64,000 bases of DNA. Origin: a virus. The stretch lies in the IMG/VR virus record IMGVR_UViG_3300008110_000030, positions 98,707 through 162,706 of that record; one strand, 5' to 3'. Position numbers and translations under genes: made by a program. This document shows, one piece after another, positions 33,453 to 40,932 of this stretch (its first letter is position 1; each line of letters begins with the position of its first letter). The notes under the pieces were generated by a model that saw only the letters and a program-made list of their open reading frames with translations, was not told where the DNA came from and searched no databases.

Positions 33453-33478
33453 CAAATGATCCTAAATAATGTTATAAT
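33449..33478 (+). promoter_or_regulatory. folE promoter with CCTAAATAAT spacer
   Basis: TTGACA (33449-33454), 18 bp, TATAAT (33473-33478). Spacer element CCTAAATAAT at 33461-33470. Apart from one extra spacer base and two differences it is the same as the queE promoter at 37063. Confidence 0.85.
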
Positions 33479-33504
33479 TAACTTGTTTAGTATAGGAATC
33501 GATA

Positions 33505-34254
33505 ATGATATCAAAAAGTAATGAAACAGGATTGGACGCAATGGCTGGCGATGGTGGCTACAAAGAAGCATACCTAGGCGATCATATTCGCTTTAAAATG
33601 AAACGTGAAGGCAAACGTTTTTGGGCTGGCGACAACATTAGTGACTACTTACACGAAGGTGATATAGAAAAACTGATTGACGAAGCAACTCCGGCATTTG
33701 AACAAGTGCTCGATCGTTTGCTGATTGATCGTGAAAGCGATCCTAATTCACATGGCACAGCTCGTAGGCTTGCTAAAATGTACTTTAACGAAATAATGGC
33801 AGGACGTTATGACCCAGCACCAGATTGTACAGCATTTCCAAATGACTCGGCGGATCGTTACGAAGGTATGTTGGTTGTTCGTAGTGAGTTGCGTAGTATG
33901 TGTAGCCATCATCACCAACCCGTTGCTGGCGTTGCTTATATTGGTATTATTGCTGCCGAGAAACTCATTGGACTCTCAAAGTACACCCGAATCGCACAGT
34001 GGTGTGCAAGACGAGGTACTCTCCAGGAGGAACTTTGTAATGACATTGCTAGGGAAATCAGCAAAGCAACAAACTCTAAAAACGTAGCAGTCTATATTCA
34101 AGCAACACATGGTTGTTGTGAGAATCGCGGCATTATGGCACACAGTAGTCTTACACAAACTACAGTACTTACAGGATCATTTAAAACTGATCCTGGTGCA
34201 AAGAAAGAGTTCTTTGACAACATCAAATTGCAACAAGAGTTTGCTCCACGATGA
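33505..34254 (+). CDS. folE: GTP cyclohydrolase I
   Basis: A 249-residue FolE, first enzyme of the 7-deazaguanine and folate pathways: GTP to dihydroneopterin triphosphate. Zinc ligands C133 and H136 in MCSHHHQP and C204 in THGCCENRGI match the type I enzyme; IGLSKYTRIAQWCARRGTLQEEL is the conserved core block. It is a little longer at the N-terminus than the E. coli enzyme. Its stop overlaps the next ATG (ATGA). Given the DpdA-like, QueD-like and QueE genes nearby, deazaguanine supply is the likely purpose. Confidence 0.93.
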   Translation: MISKSNETGLDAMAGDGGYKEAYLGDHIRFKMKREGKRFWAGDNISDYLHEGDIEKLIDEATPAFEQVLDRLLIDRESDPNSHGTARRLAKMYFNEIMAGRYDPAPDCTAFPNDSADRYEGMLVVRSELRSMCSHHHQPVAGVAYIGIIAAEKLIGLSKYTRIAQWCARRGTLQEELCNDIAREISKATNSKNVAVYIQATHGCCENRGIMAHSSLTQTTVLTGSFKTDPGAKKEFFDNIKLQQEFAPR

Positions 34255-34427
34255 ATTTAGACTTTGATCAGCAACACCAGTATTATTTAGAGTACAACAT
34301 TAAAGCCGTAGAGTTGGGTAAAATGTGTAATCAGTATCCTGCGCTTCAAAAAGCGTGGGATCAATTTAAAACTGTTTACGAACTTTGTAAGGAAGAAAAC
34401 GATGAAGATTACCAGTCATTTCCTTAA
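34251..34427 (+). CDS. Small helical protein, unknown
   Basis: A 58-residue protein (MNLDFDQQHQYYLEYN; CNQYPALQKAWDQFKTVYELCKEE) overlapping folE by 4 bp and the next gene by 26 bp in another frame. Similar small proteins are common in T4-like phages; function unknown. Confidence 0.5.
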   Translation: MNLDFDQQHQYYLEYNIKAVELGKMCNQYPALQKAWDQFKTVYELCKEENDEDYQSFP

Positions 34428-34884
34428 TTGGCTCGAATCTAAAGACCGTAAACGTGTTATTATGGACCGTACTTGCGATGAGCCTTTACTTACACGTTAC
34501 TACTTGTTCTTAAAGGATCGTAAAACATTTCCGTTTAACGTATTCTTGCACAAGTTCCATAAGGGTGATCCAGGCGATGTACACGATCATCCTTGGCCGT
34601 ATGCTACACTGATACTAGCAGGCGGTTACTATGAATACACACCTAATTTTGAATATGGCAAAATGGTTGGTGAAACTAAACATTGGCGTGGCCCTGGACA
34701 TTTTAGACTTTGTAGTGCTAACAGTTATCACCGTATTGAATTAAAAGAGGGTGTAACACCCTGGACTTTGTTTATGCCAGGCCCACAACGACAAGAATGG
34801 GGATTCTGGGTAAACAACAAATGGATACATAACAATCAATACTTAAAGGACAAGTATGAACAAGCGCATAATAACATACACTGA
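34402..34884 (+). CDS. Cupin-like protein
   Basis: A 160-residue protein with a cupin-like pattern: FPFNVFLHKFHKGDPGDVHDHPWPYATLILAGGYYEYTP (HxH...P...G) and the second motif around RLCSANSYHRIEL. The histidines could hold a metal. Related proteins are recurrent in marine phages from memory. It could be an isomerase or dioxygenase-type enzyme for sugar or base modification, or a binding protein. Confidence 0.6.
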   Translation: MKITSHFLNWLESKDRKRVIMDRTCDEPLLTRYYLFLKDRKTFPFNVFLHKFHKGDPGDVHDHPWPYATLILAGGYYEYTPNFEYGKMVGETKHWRGPGHFRLCSANSYHRIELKEGVTPWTLFMPGPQRQEWGFWVNNKWIHNNQYLKDKYEQAHNNIH

Positions 34885-35410
34885 ATTTAAAAATTTAGTC
34901 AGCAGTCTGTGTAGACAGATAACTCTTAGTGACTGGAAACCAGATTACATTGTTGGTATTAGCAGAGGCGGTCTTTTACCAGCAGTTATGATTAGTCATT
35001 ACTTGAATGTTCCAATGCGCCCATTGCAAGTAAGTTTGCGAGATGGTGGCGAGTGTGTTAGCGACCTTGGCATGGCAGAAGATGCATACGGTTATGTCAA
35101 TATAGAAGACAGAGAATTTAATGATGGTGAAACTAGTAATGTTTTATCTAGAAAAAATATATTAATAGTAGATGATATTAATGATCAAGGTAACACAGTT
35201 AATTGGATATTAGATGATTGGCCAAGTGGATGTATGCCCAATGATAAATCTTGGGAAACTGTTTGGAACAACAATGTAAAGTTTGCTGTATTATTTGATA
35301 ATCTAGCCAGTAAAGCATCTGTTAAAATGGACTTTGCAGGTGAGGAAATTAATAAAGCAGAGAATGATGTTTGGATTGAATTTCCTTACGAGGAGTGGTG
35401 GACAAAATGA
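34856..35410 (+). CDS. Phosphoribosyltransferase
   Basis: A 184-residue type I PRTase. The PRPP-binding motif is ILIVDDINDQGNTVNW (about residues 101-116), preceded by the IVGISRGGLLPAVM loop (32-45) as in xanthine/hypoxanthine PRTases. It may salvage a purine or, given the context, move a deazapurine base onto ribose phosphate; this is speculative. It overlaps the cupin gene by 29 bp. Confidence 0.85.
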   Translation: MNKRIITYTEFKNLVSSLCRQITLSDWKPDYIVGISRGGLLPAVMISHYLNVPMRPLQVSLRDGGECVSDLGMAEDAYGYVNIEDREFNDGETSNVLSRKNILIVDDINDQGNTVNWILDDWPSGCMPNDKSWETVWNNNVKFAVLFDNLASKASVKMDFAGEEINKAENDVWIEFPYEEWWTK

Positions 35411-35805
35411 CAGACTTATATAAAATAGTTCCAACTGAACCACCATTTATAGAAGATTCAAAAAATGCTCCGTGGGACAATTTAATTGAAGAAGACTTCC
35501 ACGTTAAAGTATTTGCAGACAAATATCCAGTTACAGAAGGACATTTGTTATTTGTACCAAAGTACAACACTACACATGTTTTAGCAGACGCTATGAACGA
35601 TGCTGTTCAGTTAGGAATAAAAAAAGTACAAGCAGGCGAGTGGGACGGATTTAATGTAGGTATTAATATTGGGTTATCTGCAGGACAAACAGTAGATTGG
35701 CCACATGTACATTTAATCCCAAGACGTAAAGGAGACATGGAAGATCCAACAGGCGGAGTAAGGCATGTCATTCCAGAAAAAGGTAACTATAGGAAATCAA
35801 AATGA
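35407..35805 (+). CDS. HIT-family hydrolase
   Basis: A 132-residue protein of the histidine triad family of nucleotide hydrolases/transferases. The motif WPHVHLIPR aligns with HxHxHxx so that H100 is the catalytic middle His and H102 the third; the first is replaced by W98. Start 35407 (MTDLYK) is preferred to an in-frame GTG 12 nt upstream. It overlaps the PRTase gene by 4 bp and could act on adenylated or other nucleotide intermediates. Confidence 0.8.
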   Translation: MTDLYKIVPTEPPFIEDSKNAPWDNLIEEDFHVKVFADKYPVTEGHLLFVPKYNTTHVLADAMNDAVQLGIKKVQAGEWDGFNVGINIGLSAGQTVDWPHVHLIPRRKGDMEDPTGGVRHVIPEKGNYRKSK

Positions 35806-36005
35806 GACAACAAATTGTAGGCACATTAAAACAACACTTTGAAGCACACATTCTTAAACACAAAATGAATGTCGATATCATGCTAGCGAATCCAATGGCT
35901 ATTCACGATCACACAGATTTAATGGATGCTATTGAAAAAGAAGTTGCGCAAATTGCAGAGTATATGGACAAACTAGAAGTAATGGAAAAATACTTTAAGG
36001 ATTAA
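35802..36005 (+). CDS. Small conserved helical protein
   Basis: A 67-residue protein (TLKQHFEAHILKHKMNVDIMLANPMAIHDHTDLMDAIEKEV) that I recall as a frequent small protein in T4-like marine phages. It overlaps the HIT gene by 4 bp. Function unknown. Confidence 0.6.
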   Translation: MRQQIVGTLKQHFEAHILKHKMNVDIMLANPMAIHDHTDLMDAIEKEVAQIAEYMDKLEVMEKYFKD

Positions 36006-36007
36006 TT

Positions 36008-36181
36008 ATGAAATGTCAGACTTGTGGTAACGAATATAGTGCAACTTGTGATTATAGACAAGGCAGATGTCCGCATCATACACCAATTCTAACAAACTAT
36101 CATTTTAGATATGTTAATCTATGGCAATCAATCAAAAACTTTTTTACAAAAGGCGACTGCGACTGCGGTCATAAACATTGA
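36008..36181 (+). CDS. Small zinc-ribbon-like protein
   Basis: A 57-residue protein with CQTCGNEY, CDYRQGRCPHH and a C-terminal GDCDCGHKH. The paired cysteines and histidines suggest one or two zinc sites. It lies 2 bp after the previous stop and overlaps nothing downstream. It could be a small nucleic-acid or protein-binding factor; similar proteins are seen in T4-like phages. Confidence 0.6.
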   Translation: MKCQTCGNEYSATCDYRQGRCPHHTPILTNYHFRYVNLWQSIKNFFTKGDCDCGHKH

Positions 36182-36182
36182 T

Positions 36183-36701
36183 ATGGCACAACTATATAAG
36201 ATTACTCCTTTAGAAAAGAAAAACATAGAATTTTATGTTGACGTTTACGAAACACTACCTAACGGTGATGTTAGAGGTTTTATAGTAAGCGAGTGGTATC
36301 GATGGGGTCAAGGGTTCCGTGAATTAGATGATCCTGTATTAGACTACGGTCATGGTGTAAATTCTATATATTGTAATACTAGTATTGGTTGGGGCTGTGA
36401 ACTAGATGACTTATGTTCAGTACATATTGAATTTCAAGGCGAGTTTACTGACGAAGAAAAAGAAGAAATTGAAAATCGATGCCGTGGAGATTTAGAAGAC
36501 GATGAAGGTCGATGGGGCACGGCTTGGATCTATGATGGTGACCACGCATGGCAAGTTGAAGATGATGGCGTTCTCATTTATGGACCAGTAAAAATTGACC
36601 TTGTTGATGAGGATTCATATAACGAAGTTATTAAAGAAGATATTGGTATTGAAAAATATCAAGCTACTTCTTGGCCATTTGATACTAAAAAAGATGAGTG
36701 A
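36183..36701 (+). CDS. Acidic conserved phage protein
   Basis: A 172-residue, strongly acidic protein (DEEKEEIENRCRGDLEDDEGRW; YDGDHAWQVEDDGVLIYGPVKIDLVDEDSYNEVI). ATG 36183 is chosen because it follows the previous stop by one base; the frame extends upstream but overlaps the zinc-ribbon gene. A DNA-mimic role could be considered from the charge, but conserved WGTAWIYDGDHAWQVED suggests a fold of its own. It overlaps the next gene by 8 bp. Confidence 0.55.
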   Translation: MAQLYKITPLEKKNIEFYVDVYETLPNGDVRGFIVSEWYRWGQGFRELDDPVLDYGHGVNSIYCNTSIGWGCELDDLCSVHIEFQGEFTDEEKEEIENRCRGDLEDDEGRWGTAWIYDGDHAWQVEDDGVLIYGPVKIDLVDEDSYNEVIKEDIGIEKYQATSWPFDTKKDE

Positions 36702-36894
36702 CACAACCGTAAAAGTTACATGGGATAATCAAAACGGGTTTTGGTGGAACGAAACTTGTTCTATGGTATTAGAAGTATTTGGTCTACCTGGAGGACGTTA
36801 TACTAGTCATCCTGACCAAGATGCCATGTTTTTCATTTTTAATAATGTAAAGGATGCAAATCTATGTCGAATACTACTAAGCGAGAGATTGTAA
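36694..36894 (+). CDS. Small conserved phage protein
   Basis: A 66-residue protein (VTWDNQNGFWWNETCSMVLEVFGLPGGRYTSHP; FNNVKDANLCRILLSERL) that I recognise as recurrent in marine T4-like phages, without function. The upstream extension of the frame overlaps the acidic protein and is not likely real; ATG 36694 overlaps it by 8 bp. Confidence 0.6.
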   Translation: MSDTTVKVTWDNQNGFWWNETCSMVLEVFGLPGGRYTSHPDQDAMFFIFNNVKDANLCRILLSERL

Positions 36895-37082
36895 AAATAT
36901 CACTATTGTTTATTGTAGCCATTTTTGCTTTAGGTGCAACAATGTATTACAGTATTCCAAAAAAGGGAGATGTGATCATAATTGATTGTAGACTATCTGA
37001 AATAAGTCCAGATATTCCAATTTGGGCAAAACAAGAATGTCGTAAAAAACAATTAGAATCATTTGACAAATATCCTAAATAA
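36864..37082 (+). CDS. Small membrane-anchored protein
   Basis: A 72-residue protein with one hydrophobic segment (ISLLFIVAIFALGATMYY) and a short outside part with two Cys (IIIDCRLSEISPDIP; KQECRKKQ). I recall homologues in T4-like marine phages. Its end contains the -35 of the queE promoter. Confidence 0.6.
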   Translation: MSNTTKREIVKISLLFIVAIFALGATMYYSIPKKGDVIIIDCRLSEISPDIPIWAKQECRKKQLESFDKYPK

Positions 37083-37091
37083 TAGTATAAT
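37063..37091 (+). promoter_or_regulatory. queE promoter, perfect consensus with CCTAAATAAT
   Basis: TTGACA (37063-37068), 17 bp, TATAAT (37086-37091), with CCTAAATAAT at 37074-37083. Almost identical to the folE promoter at 33449. ATG 37114 follows with GGAA as weak SD. Confidence 0.9.
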
Positions 37092-37113
37092 AAATTATAA
37101 ATTGGAATCATAT

Positions 37114-38021
37114 ATGGAAAAAATTAGATACAGCGAAATGTTTTATAGTGTACAAGGCGAAGGTCGCTTTGTAGGAGTGCCCAGTGTTTTCTTTAGAACA
37201 TTTGGTTGCAATTTTGAATGTAGAGGCTTTGGTCAGCCACGTGATAACTTTATCCCAATTGATCAAATGCCACACACAACAACGATCCAAGAGCAAATCC
37301 AGATCATCCAAATGCATATAAGAGTTTTGAAGAATTACCAGTTAGTAACATTGGTTGTGATACAAGCGCCAGCTGGAGTGCAAAATACAAACATTTAGCC
37401 ACTTGGGACACTGTAGATATCATTGCTGAAAAACTAACCGCAATGACTCCAGAAGGTAAGTGGACTTGTGATAATGGTCAAGATGTACATCTTGTTATTA
37501 CAGGTGGCGAGCCATTAATGTGGCAAAAGCAAATAGCGGCTTTGCTAAAACAGCCGCAATTTAAAGATATTAAAAACGTAACATTTGAGACAAACACTAC
37601 GCATGAACTAAAGCAAGACTTTATTCAAATGATGCTAGACCTTAGTTTTGGTCCTTCTAGAGATCCAAACTACTTTGTTAAATTTACATGGAGTTGCAGT
37701 CCTAAGTTAACTAGTTCAGGTGAAGCGTGGGAAGAAGCAATTAAGCCAGAAGTTGCGGCTCAATATTACGGTCTTCCTGGTAGAAACTTTTATTTTAAAT
37801 TTGTTGTAACTGATGAACAAGATGTTTTAGAAGTTGAAAAAGCTATTGCACTTTATAAGGAAAAAGAAATATTCTGTGATGTTTATTTGATGCCTTGTGG
37901 TGCAACTCAAGAAGGACAGGCTAAGACTGCACGCCAAGTTGCAGAACTTTGTTTACAAAAAGGTTTTAAATTTAGTCCTAGATTGCATGTGGACTTGTTT
38001 GGAAACGCATGGGGAACTTAA
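37114..38021 (+). pseudogene. queE: 7-carboxy-7-deazaguanine synthase, frameshifted
   Basis: QueE (radical SAM) makes 7-carboxy-7-deazaguanine from 6-carboxytetrahydropterin. The N-terminal part (37114-37398) has FYSVQGEGRFVGVPSVFFRTFGCNFEC with cluster cysteines C32 and C36. The rest is in the -1 frame: from about 37284 it reads DPRANPDHPNAYKSF, a third Cys (codon 37356-37358, GCDTSASW), VITGGEPLMW and the C-terminal LHVDLFGNAWGT. The frames overlap between 37263 and 37398, so one missing base or a -1 ribosomal shift in that stretch breaks the gene. Total length would be about 302 residues. I see no classic X XXY YYZ slippery site at the break. It may be a sequence error, a real mutation or recoding. 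Confidence 0.8.
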
Positions 38022-38022
38022 T

Positions 38023-38469
38023 ATGGTAACTAGAAAAACAACTGTAGTAAAAGAAGAGCCAGTTAAAAAAACTACTCGAAAAAGAACAGTGGCTGCTGAA
38101 GATAAGACTATTGCAAAATCTTATAAAGAAAAGCCAGCAACAAAACCTAGAGCTAAAAAAGAAACTAGTCAATCTATTTCAAAAGCAGAAGCTACTAGAA
38201 AAAAATTGCCGTGGGTAGCAGTACTAGAAACACACGTCAATCCTGACAATCCGTCAAATGGATTCTTTGAACTTGACTGGAACGAGTACTTTATAGTACA
38301 ATTAAAAGGTCACGGTTACGATGGTCCAACTGAAGAAAGCATCGTTGATGTTTGGTTCCAAAATTTATGTAGGAACATTGGCAGTGAAGAAGGTGTAAAC
38401 ATGGAACGTAGAGGAAGTGGTTACATCAATATAAACAATTTAGGCAACGGCAAATCGGAAGTAAGTTAA
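38023..38469 (+). CDS. Conserved phage protein with basic N-terminus
   Basis: A 148-residue protein. The first 65 residues are Lys/Arg/Thr-rich and disordered (TRKTTVVKEEPVKK... KPRAKKET), possibly DNA-binding. The C-terminal domain (LPWVAVLETHVNPDNPSNGFFELDWNEYF; GYDGPTEESIVDVWFQNLC) is one I recall from many marine T4-like phages, function unknown. It starts 1 bp after queE and shares a base with the RNase H gene start. Confidence 0.6.
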   Translation: MVTRKTTVVKEEPVKKTTRKRTVAAEDKTIAKSYKEKPATKPRAKKETSQSISKAEATRKKLPWVAVLETHVNPDNPSNGFFELDWNEYFIVQLKGHGYDGPTEESIVDVWFQNLCRNIGSEEGVNMERRGSGYININNLGNGKSEVS

Positions 38470-39452
38470 TGTCATATATACTCGTAGATACTGCAAACAC
38501 GTTTTTTCGTGCTAGGCATGCAATTAAAGGTGATCTTGAAACTAAGATTGGAATGAGTTTACACGTCACTTTTAACAGTGTCAGAAAAGCATGGAATGAC
38601 TTTAATGGCAGTCATGTTATCTTCTGCCTCGAAGGTCGCTCGTGGCGCAAAGATCACTACGGGCCATATAAACGTAATAGGTCAGATGCAAGAGCCGCTC
38701 ATAACGAAAAAGAAGCAGAAGAAGAAAGAGTCTTTTGGGAAACGTTTGATCAGTTTAAGCAGTTTGTTACTGAAAAGACTAACTGTACAGTATTACAAAA
38801 TCCACAGCTTGAAGCAGACGATTTGATTGCTGGTTGGGTGCAAAGTCATCCAAATGACAACCACGTTATTATTTCAACTGATGGCGATTTTGCACAACTA
38901 ATTGCCCCAAATGTTAAACAATATAACGGAGTAAGTGAAGTTACAACTACTCACGAAGGTTATTTTGATTCAAAAGGTAAACGAGTTAAAGACAAAAAAA
39001 CAGGAGAAGAAAAACCTGCTCCTAATCCAGAGTGGTTACTTTTTGAGAAATGTATGCGTGGCGATACGAGTGATAATATCTTCTCAGCATATCCTGGTGT
39101 AAGGACTAAAGGAACAAAAAGTAAAGTTGGTCTTATTGAAGCGTTTGAAGATCGCAGTACTAAAGGCTATGCTTGGAATAATCTCATGCTCCAAAAGTGG
39201 GTTGATCATGAAGGTGCAGAGCATAGAGTTTTGGACGACTATCAACGTAATCGACTACTTTGTGATTTGTCTGCACAGCCAGAAGCTATTAGACAAATAA
39301 TTGACGAAACAATTAAGACTAATGCTGTTTCAAAAGAAGTAGGTCAAGTAGGTGTTAAAATGTTAAAATTTTGTGCCAGTTATGAACTTACCAAAATTAG
39401 TGAAAACATTCAAACTTATGCTGACCCATTTAATGCTAGATACCAAAAATAA
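38469..39452 (+). CDS. rnh: RNase H / 5'-3' exonuclease (FEN-type)
   Basis: A 327-residue protein of the FEN family like T4 RNase H, which removes Okazaki primers. YILVDTANTFFRARH, VIFCLEGRSWRKDHYGPYKRNR, QLEADDLIAGWV and ISTDGDFAQLI supply the acidic metal sites, and FEKCMRGDTSDNIFSAYPGVRTKG is the helix-hairpin-helix-type region. The length is close to T4 RNase H (305). It belongs with gp43, gp44 and gp45. Confidence 0.88.
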   Translation: MSYILVDTANTFFRARHAIKGDLETKIGMSLHVTFNSVRKAWNDFNGSHVIFCLEGRSWRKDHYGPYKRNRSDARAAHNEKEAEEERVFWETFDQFKQFVTEKTNCTVLQNPQLEADDLIAGWVQSHPNDNHVIISTDGDFAQLIAPNVKQYNGVSEVTTTHEGYFDSKGKRVKDKKTGEEKPAPNPEWLLFEKCMRGDTSDNIFSAYPGVRTKGTKSKVGLIEAFEDRSTKGYAWNNLMLQKWVDHEGAEHRVLDDYQRNRLLCDLSAQPEAIRQIIDETIKTNAVSKEVGQVGVKMLKFCASYELTKISENIQTYADPFNARYQK

Positions 39453-39467
39453 AAAAAGGGGAGTTAT

Positions 39468-39941
39468 ATGACATTACCATGTGCTAAACCATTAATCCCA
39501 AATAAAGAGTGGATAGTTGAAACTAACGGAATTAAATTAGGAACGTTAAGTAAAGAAAAATCAGGTTATGTATTTTTTGCTAACGGAACTAAAATTGAAT
39601 TTCATGACTTGAAAGAAGTAGAACAGGCTATGGACTTAATTGTTGAAACTCCATACTCTGTCAAAGCAAGTAAGACCAAAGATGTTTACGGTTACGAAAC
39701 TAAAACATTTCCACACAATCCATTATATGATGTACAACGTAAACTTCCAATTTATACAAAAAGTGCAAAGAGTATTAGTAGACATTGTGCTGGTCATTAT
39801 TTGATTAAATTTCCAAAAGGCTGGGTCAAAAGTCATTGTCCAAAATTAATTACTTTGGAAAGATATCCTTATCGTGGACCATTTCATACAGACGCAGAAG
39901 TAAGACTTGAACTTTCAAAGGCACATCGTGAACGAGATTAA
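39468..39941 (+). CDS. Conserved T4-like phage protein
   Basis: A 157-residue protein (NKEWIVETNGIKLGTLSKEKSGYVFFANG; YDVQRKLPIYTKSAKSISRHCAGHYLIKF; YPYRGPFHTDAE). The GGGG-type SD is strong (AAGGGGAG). Recurrent in marine T4-like phages as far as I recall, with no function known. It is located between RNase H and small genes, so a replication or late-transcription link is conceivable. Confidence 0.6.
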   Translation: MTLPCAKPLIPNKEWIVETNGIKLGTLSKEKSGYVFFANGTKIEFHDLKEVEQAMDLIVETPYSVKASKTKDVYGYETKTFPHNPLYDVQRKLPIYTKSAKSISRHCAGHYLIKFPKGWVKSHCPKLITLERYPYRGPFHTDAEVRLELSKAHRERD

Positions 39942-40149
39942 TAACTATATAATTGAAGATTTTGCTAGTAAAGTTTATACCGCTAAAAAGACAAATCAAA
40001 AACAAATTGTGCTAGATATTAAAGAAGCACAGATATTGGTAGAAAATCTTACATTAGTACTAGCAAGGGCAGTTGGTAACCTTGATAAAGCCGTCAAAAC
40101 AAGCGATGACGGGGTAATTTCAGTGTCGATGGATGGCGGTACTTTTTAA
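39928..40149 (+). CDS. Small conserved phage protein (GTG start)
   Basis: A 73-residue protein (VNEINNYIIEDFASKVYTAKKTNQKQIVLDIKEA; LARAVGNLDKAVK). GTG 39928 is chosen because AAAGG lies 6 nt upstream; it overlaps the previous gene by 14 bp. I recall homologues in marine T4-like phages. Function unknown. Confidence 0.55.
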   Translation: MNEINNYIIEDFASKVYTAKKTNQKQIVLDIKEAQILVENLTLVLARAVGNLDKAVKTSDDGVISVSMDGGTF

Positions 40150-40189
40150 TAAATAAACTACGTATATAAACAAGGATACGTAGTTTATG
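40149..40189 (+). promoter_or_regulatory. Late-promoter-like site and start-codon hairpin
   Basis: ATAAATA (40149-40155) runs into a perfect 13-bp inverted repeat: ATAAACTACGTAT (40153-40165), 10-nt loop ATAAACAAGG, ATACGTAGTTTAT (40176-40188). The AAGG of the SD lies in the loop and the first two bases of ATG 40187 lie in the 3' arm, so folding would hide the start codon of the following gene. Confidence 0.65.
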
Positions 40190-40480
40190 AGTAGACCAAA
40201 GCCAAAAATACTATTAGAAAGTACAAATAAAAAGAACTACAAAACTGAACAGGTTTTAGAGAGTGATGCCATTTGGGCTGTTTTTTATAAAGGTCAACCA
40301 GTCAATTTAAAAACCACTAGTATGGTTAGTAGTTATCCTGGACCTAAATATAAAAAAGTATCTTTTAGTAATCCTGGTCATGCACACAATCTTTCTAACA
40401 AATTGAACAAAATGTTTGAATGCAAAGATTTTTGTGTGTACAAATTAACAACTGGTGAACCAGTTAATGAACAAGACTGA
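40187..40480 (+). CDS. Conserved T4-like phage protein
   Basis: A 97-residue protein (MSRPKPKILLESTNKKNYKTEQVLESDAIWAVFYKG; PKYKKVSFSNPGHAHNLSNKLNKMF) that I recognise as recurrent in marine T4-like phages without a known function. Its start codon is part of the inverted repeat at 40153-40188, which points to translational control. Confidence 0.6.
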   Translation: MSRPKPKILLESTNKKNYKTEQVLESDAIWAVFYKGQPVNLKTTSMVSSYPGPKYKKVSFSNPGHAHNLSNKLNKMFECKDFCVYKLTTGEPVNEQD

Positions 40481-40859
40481 TATCACTAAAGCATTAATTT
40501 CAAACGACGAAAATTATAGCAGTGACCCAAAATATTTTAATATGCTTTATAGAGCATGGTGGGTAAACTGGCGTTCTGCTGAAGATAGAAGATTTAGACT
40601 ATCAGACAAGGGATACAAATACTTTAACACCAATGCTGAAATAAAATTTTACCAAATTAGATTTCCAATTGGGTTAGTAATCACTAACAAAATGATCATT
40701 GATTTGGACAGATTTATTGATTGTCCCTACTACTTGACCAATGAAGAAATTTTGGTAACCCATGAAAAAACTGCACTACAACTAGTGTTATTTGATGGTG
40801 ATCTCACCAAATTTGGGCGAGCAAAACGAGCAACACGACAAAGAAACTTGAAGAAGTAG
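40467..40859 (+). CDS. Conserved phage protein, unknown
   Basis: A 130-residue protein (YNMLYRAWWVNWRS-like start region FNMLYRAWWVNW; CPYYLTNEEILVTHEKTALQLVLFDGDLTKFGRAKRATRQR). The C-terminus is basic. ATG 40467 overlaps the previous gene by 14 bp. I recall the PYYLT...KTAhQLVLF block from T4-like phages; function unknown. Confidence 0.55.
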   Translation: MNKTDITKALISNDENYSSDPKYFNMLYRAWWVNWRSAEDRRFRLSDKGYKYFNTNAEIKFYQIRFPIGLVITNKMIIDLDRFIDCPYYLTNEEILVTHEKTALQLVLFDGDLTKFGRAKRATRQRNLKK

Positions 40860-40888
40860 TTGACTTTTTGTCCTACTGGCATTACAAT
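40860..40888 (+). promoter_or_regulatory. Sigma70-type promoter of the MoxR gene
   Basis: TTGACT (40860-40865), 17 bp, TACAAT (40883-40888). Leader of about 40 nt with SD GAAAGGTAAC before ATG 40933. The downstream VWA gene has the same SD context. Confidence 0.8.
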
Positions 40889-40932
40889 ATAAAGACAGTA
40901 AACATTTAATTCTGTTTTTAGAAAGGTAACAA

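Noticed and set aside
37897-38022. Upstream extension of the gene at 38023 into queE
   Set aside because: The extension is in another frame than queE and looks like its shadow; ATG 38023 directly after the queE stop is the natural start.
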